The translations under genes were made by a program, and so were the position numbers. A stretch of DNA of 64,000 bases from CmP2 sp052084925 (GTDB taxonomy: Bacteria; Actinomycetota; Actinomycetes; Actinomycetales; Micrococcaceae): contig JBQDEV010000013.1 in NCBI GenBank assembly GCA_052084925.1, positions 1 to 64,000 on the forward strand, written 5' to 3'. The notes beneath the pieces were generated by a model that saw only the letters and a list, made by a program, of their open reading frames with translations, ran no database searches and was not told where the DNA came from. Every line of letters begins with the position of its first letter. Position 1 is the first letter of the stretch. Shown here piece by piece: positions 60,553-64,000 of the stretch.

Positions 60553-61670
60553 CCGACGTCGTCGTGTGTCGTCCCGTCCGCGGCCTGACGACTGTGATCC
60601 GAACGCTCAGACTCGAGCACGCTCATCGGTTCCAGCTCACCGGGCGCCACGGGCAGCAGGTGCGCGTCGACCCAGGTGTCGCCGGCCTCGGCGGCACACC
60701 AGGGGTCCTCGAGCAGGAACATCCCTGAGGCGGTGACCGCGTGCACCAGCACCCAGTGCGGGACGTCGAAGCCGTGCATCCGTTCGGAGGAGATCAGCAG
60801 CGCTGCGCGCGACCCAGAGCGCAGGGCCTCGCCGAGCGTGCCCAGGCTCATGCGGTCGGTGCGCACGGGGATCTGAGAGGCCACGGCATCATCGCGGGAG
60901 GCCTGCTGCAGGACCGCGCGCCAGTGCCGCTCGGACTCGGAGAGATGACCGACCATGACGGGCGCCCGCGTGTCCAGGCTGACCTGCGGGGATGACGCGG
61001 GCCAGGACTCGGCGACCGCCACCGCGAGGGTGAACGGATCACAGGCCGGGAAGTTCGTGGCCCGGCGCCACAGCCGCAGCTCGGCCTCCTCGGTGAGCTG
61101 CTCCGATGCCAGGCGCCCGGCCAGGTGCTGGGCGAGCAGGGAGACCACCGAGCCGCAGCTGAAGTGCGTGGACTGGCGGTAGTAGCGGTGCCCGCCAGGG
61201 TCCTGGGGTGAGGCGGCCGGATCCAACCAGCACACCGAACCGCGCGCCGGGCCCTCGACCCGGCTGTGGTCCCCGATCGGCTCCGCCAGGGGAACGAACC
61301 CCAGCGACCCCGCCCACGCCGGGAGCGGCTCGGTCCAGTGCTCCCAGCTCAGTTTCACTCTGCCTTCGCTGCGGGCCAGCTCCAGGGCGTGCTGCACCAC
61401 CGCGCGCTGGGCTTCGGTGCTGGTGCCGACGACGTCGACGATTTTCAGGTAGGTGGTGCCGGGCCGGGCCTGCACCAGGGCCACCGCCTGCGCCAGGTTC
61501 CCGCGCTCGGCCACGATCAGCCGGGGTCGGTGGCGGGTGCGATCTGCCTCGCCCCATCGTTGGAGTACCGAGGCGGGCACCACCTCCTCCACCTCCTCTG
61601 ACAGCGCAGTGGGGTCCACATCGAGTACCCGCAGCTCCAGGTCGGGTACGGTGTTGGGCGTCGTCGTCAT
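60525..61670 (-). CDS. C39-like peptidase family protein, siderophore-operon linked
   Basis: A 381-residue protein. Residues about 40-130 look like an acetyltransferase-type fold (PRLIVAERGNLAQAVALVQA, then GTTYLKIVDVVGTSTEAQR). The rest is a C39-like cysteine peptidase: YYRQSTHFSCGSVVSLLAQH with the nucleophile and FDVPHWVLVHAVTASGMFLL with the histidine, then LEDPWCAAEAGDTWVDAHLL. It follows the permease gene by 24 bp and so belongs to the same operon as the iron-type ABC importer. Its function is unknown; processing or hydrolysis of a peptide siderophore is one possibility. Confidence 0.7.
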   Translation of the reverse strand: MTTTPNTVPDLELRVLDVDPTALSEEVEEVVPASVLQRWGEADRTRHRPRLIVAERGNLAQAVALVQARPGTTYLKIVDVVGTSTEAQRAVVQHALELARSEGRVKLSWEHWTEPLPAWAGSLGFVPLAEPIGDHSRVEGPARGSVCWLDPAASPQDPGGHRYYRQSTHFSCGSVVSLLAQHLAGRLASEQLTEEAELRLWRRATNFPACDPFTLAVAVAESWPASSPQVSLDTRAPVMVGHLSESERHWRAVLQQASRDDAVASQIPVRTDRMSLGTLGEALRSGSRAALLISSERMHGFDVPHWVLVHAVTASGMFLLEDPWCAAEAGDTWVDAHLLPVAPGELEPMSVLESERSDHSRQAADGTTHDDVGYRGAVLLS

Positions 61671-61694
61671 CGTGAGTTCCTCTCGAGGCGGGCG

Positions 61695-63779
61695 TCAGGC
61701 ACTGCGGCGGCTGCGACGCATCAGCCACACGAAATAGGGGGCGCCGATCAGGGCGATCATCAGCCCCGCGGGCAGCTGGGACGGGGCGATCAGCGTGCGC
61801 CCGAGGACGTCGGCAAGTCCGGTGAGCGCGGCACCGAGCAGCGCGGACACTGGGATCAGCCGCCCGTGCCGAGCGCCGACGAGACTGCGGGCCAGATGCG
61901 GTGCCACCAGCCCCACGAAGCCGACCACACCGACGGCCACCACGGACACCGCCGCAAGCACGGCGGCGACGGTGAGCACGGTGGCCCGGGTGCGCTCCAG
62001 ACGCAGGCCCAGCAGCCGTGGGGTGTCGTCGTCGACGGCGAGCAGATCCATGCGGCGTCGCAGCGCGAACAGCAGCGGAATCGCGAGCGCCAGCACCACC
62101 GCAACGGGGAGCACATCGGGCAAGCGTCGGCCGTAGGTGGTGCCGGAGAGCCAGGTGAAGATCGCCGGGGTGTCATAGGGGTTGGCGCGCAGCAGCAAGA
62201 AGGTGGTGATCGCGCTGATCGCGTAGCCGCAGCCGATGCCGACCAGCACGAAACGGTCCGGCAGCAGTCCCCCGCGCCAGGACAGCACGGCCACGACCAG
62301 GAAGGTGAGCACCCCGACGGTCACGGCGGAGCCCACCAGCCAGGGGCGACCACCAGGCAGCGCGGCGGTGACCACGAGTACCGCGCCGAGTCCGGCCCCG
62401 GCGGTGATGCCCAACAACCCGGGCTCGGCCAGCGGGTTGCGCACGGTGGACTGCACCGCGCATCCCGACAGGGCCAGGGCCGCCCCCGCGCACACCGCAC
62501 CCAGCACCCGCGGGGCGCGTTCGTCGAGGGCGAAGCCGACCAATCGCGGCGCCTCCCCCTGCAGCCACAGGGTGATGTCTCCCAGCCGCAGCATCAGGCT
62601 CCCGGAGAGCAGTCCGCCCACCACCACGACGGCGACGAGAACGAGGGCCAGCACCAGCACGACGACGAAGCGTCGGGTGGAGCGCACCCGAACCCGTGCC
62701 TGGTCCGGGTGCCGGGCCGCACCGGCGTCCCGCATCCGTCGGGCCAGCACGATGATCACCACCGCCCCGAGCAGCGCGGTGGGCACCCCCGTCGGGATCG
62801 AGGCGGCCCCCTCGGCGGAGAGCACCGCCCGCAGGCCGACGTCCGCGCCGACGACGATGAGTGCGCCGAGCAGGCCGGCGGTCGGCAGCAGCGTCGCATG
62901 GTGACGCAGCACCGGCCACCGCGCAGCCAGCAGCCGGGCCAGCACGGGCGCACCGAGACCGACGAACGCGATCGGTCCCGCCAGCGTGACCGCGATCCCG
63001 GACAGCAGCACCGCCAGCACCACCGACACGACACGGGTGGAGCGCACGGGCACGCCCAGTGCGGTGGCGGCGTCGTCTCCCAGTCCCAGCGCATCGAGGC
63101 GGCGGGCCAGCAGCAGCGCCGCCACCAGCAGCATTCCGATCACCGGCAGCGCCCGCAGCGAATGGTCTACGCTGAGCTGGGCCAACGAACCCGATCCCCA
63201 GGCGTAGAGCCCGGTCGTGTTCTCCTTGAACAGGATCAGCAGCATCCCGGTGACGGCCTGCAGGGCCATGGCCATGGCCGAACCGGCGAGGATCAGCCGG
63301 GTGGTGGCACCGGCCCCGGCACCGCCGGTAAGTCCCAGTACCATCGCGGCCGCGGCCAGTCCGCCGGCGAACGCCACCAGGGTGTTGGCCCACAGCGGCA
63401 CCACCACGCCGAAGGCAGCCACCGCCACCAGGGCGCAGTAGGCTCCGGCGGCCACGGCGAGGGTGTCCGGGGAGGCCAGGGCGTTGCGGGTCACCGACTG
63501 CAGCAGGGTGCCCGCCACCCCGAGGCCGAACCCGACGGCGAGCCCGGCCAGCAGTCGCGGCAGCCGCGAGCCGAGGAAGATCTGGCCCACCGACACCCCG
63601 CCCACGGTCGCGTCCCCGCCGGCCAGGGCGCCGAGCAACTCGGCCGGGCCCACCCCCGAGGTGCCCTGAGTGAGGTGCCACAGCCCAAGGGCGACCACGG
63701 CGGTGCACAACAGCCCCAGCAGCCCGGCGGCGCCGAGCCCGGAGCGCAGCCTCACCCGTGCGGGCAACTCCGTGCTCAC
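61695..63779 (-). CDS. Fused FecCD-type siderophore ABC permease (two permease domains)
   Basis: GTG start at 63779 (STELPARVRLRSG follows), 694 residues. Two FecCD/BtuC permease domains are joined head to tail as in FhuB: first about residues 12-345 (LRLAG-like region with TGLYAWGSGSLAQLSVDHSL; VALGL; GPIAFVGLGAPVLARLLAAR), second about 365-690 (GVVGFVGLVAPHLARSLVGA near its end). It should import ferric siderophores or a similar chelate together with the binding protein upstream and an ATPase not present in this window. The start is 2 bp after the upstream stop. Confidence 0.88.
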   Translation of the reverse strand: MSTELPARVRLRSGLGAAGLLGLLCTAVVALGLWHLTQGTSGVGPAELLGALAGGDATVGGVSVGQIFLGSRLPRLLAGLAVGFGLGVAGTLLQSVTRNALASPDTLAVAAGAYCALVAVAAFGVVVPLWANTLVAFAGGLAAAAMVLGLTGGAGAGATTRLILAGSAMAMALQAVTGMLLILFKENTTGLYAWGSGSLAQLSVDHSLRALPVIGMLLVAALLLARRLDALGLGDDAATALGVPVRSTRVVSVVLAVLLSGIAVTLAGPIAFVGLGAPVLARLLAARWPVLRHHATLLPTAGLLGALIVVGADVGLRAVLSAEGAASIPTGVPTALLGAVVIIVLARRMRDAGAARHPDQARVRVRSTRRFVVVLVLALVLVAVVVVGGLLSGSLMLRLGDITLWLQGEAPRLVGFALDERAPRVLGAVCAGAALALSGCAVQSTVRNPLAEPGLLGITAGAGLGAVLVVTAALPGGRPWLVGSAVTVGVLTFLVVAVLSWRGGLLPDRFVLVGIGCGYAISAITTFLLLRANPYDTPAIFTWLSGTTYGRRLPDVLPVAVVLALAIPLLFALRRRMDLLAVDDDTPRLLGLRLERTRATVLTVAAVLAAVSVVAVGVVGFVGLVAPHLARSLVGARHGRLIPVSALLGAALTGLADVLGRTLIAPSQLPAGLMIALIGAPYFVWLMRRSRRSA

Positions 63780-63781
63780 GC

Positions 63782-64000
63782 TCAGTCGGTGGCCTCGTCG
63801 CTCGCCTCGCCCGATTCCCCGGTGAGGATCTCCACGTAGGCGTCCACCGCCTGCAGGGTGGAGCGCGGACCGCCGGCACCCCACACCGAGGGCGGGAACG
63901 CGTAGGCGCGGCCTTCTTGCACGGCGGGCAGGTTCTGCCAGATCTCGTTCTCTTCGAGCGCGGCCACATAGCCGCCGGCGCCCTCATCGTTGGCGTAAAT
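63782..64000 (-). CDS. Siderophore-type ABC substrate-binding protein, C-terminal part
   Basis: The frame (73 codons) is open to the window edge; the N-terminal part lies beyond it. Seen are NEIWQNLPAVQEGRAYAFPP and STLQAVDAYVEIL, typical of the end of FecB/FepB-type iron-chelate binding proteins. It ends with an acidic tail and TGA, 2 bp before the permease start, so it begins the import operon. Confidence 0.8.
   Translation of the reverse strand: MYANDEGAGGYVAALEENEIWQNLPAVQEGRAYAFPPSVWGAGGPRSTLQAVDAYVEILTGESGEASDEATD

Overview
The window is high-GC actinobacterial chromosome, most likely from Micrococcales (inferred, not proven). The pointers are a DUF222/13E12-type HNH protein, the order fhaA-fhaB-pstP-rodA-pbpA-pknA-pknB-pabA-srtE-crgA-rhomboid-ppiA known from oriC-proximal actinobacterial DNA, a class E sortase, and frequent GTG starts and 4-bp stop/start overlaps.

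Layout. 1-5 kb: end of an HNH protein, a YdeP-type molybdopterin oxidoreductase and an OFA-type MFS carrier. 5-14 kb: a Mop/TOBE regulator, modABC and a nearly complete molybdenum-cofactor set (moaA, moaE, moeZ-like, moaD, moeA, moaC, moaB/mog) that would serve the oxidoreductase. 14-18 kb: small genes and a cargo segment (TetR, APC permease, MoaF-family protein) bracketed by two copies of the 3' end of the neighbouring lysR gene. 18-25 kb: lysR, putA and putP for proline catabolism. 25-40 kb: accessory DNA with an AlbA_2/Schlafen-type regulator, a LysE/Lrp pair, ABC export genes with TetR regulators, a RibD-like reductase, a DMT carrier facing a MocR regulator, AraC, HAD and Fic proteins, and tRNA-Leu(CAG). 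40-54 kb: the FHA/phosphatase/kinase/cell-wall cluster, crgA, a DnaA-box cluster, rhomboid and cyclophilin. 55-57 kb: a flavin monooxygenase behind a SAM-I (S-box) riboswitch. 57-60.5 kb: a second cargo segment. 60.5-64 kb: a C39-like protein and a siderophore-type ABC importer cut by the window end.

The most interesting part is the second cargo segment (about 56.88-60.48 kb), again bracketed by a duplicated gene 3' end (69 bp, 64 identical). It holds nrdI and an nrdF whose product has lost three of four metal-binding carboxylates in the Q/S/K pattern of class Ie, the metal-free, DOPA-radical ribonucleotide reductase. Divergent from it is a GTP-PEPCK homologue that has also lost residues matching two Mn2+ ligands and the reactive cysteine of the family. 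The shared intergenic region carries a 34-bp palindrome and two NrdR-like boxes 31 bp apart. No nrdE is present. I infer a metal-sparing module acquired by lateral transfer.

Positions and motifs were read directly; family assignments rest on recognised motifs, not on database searches.
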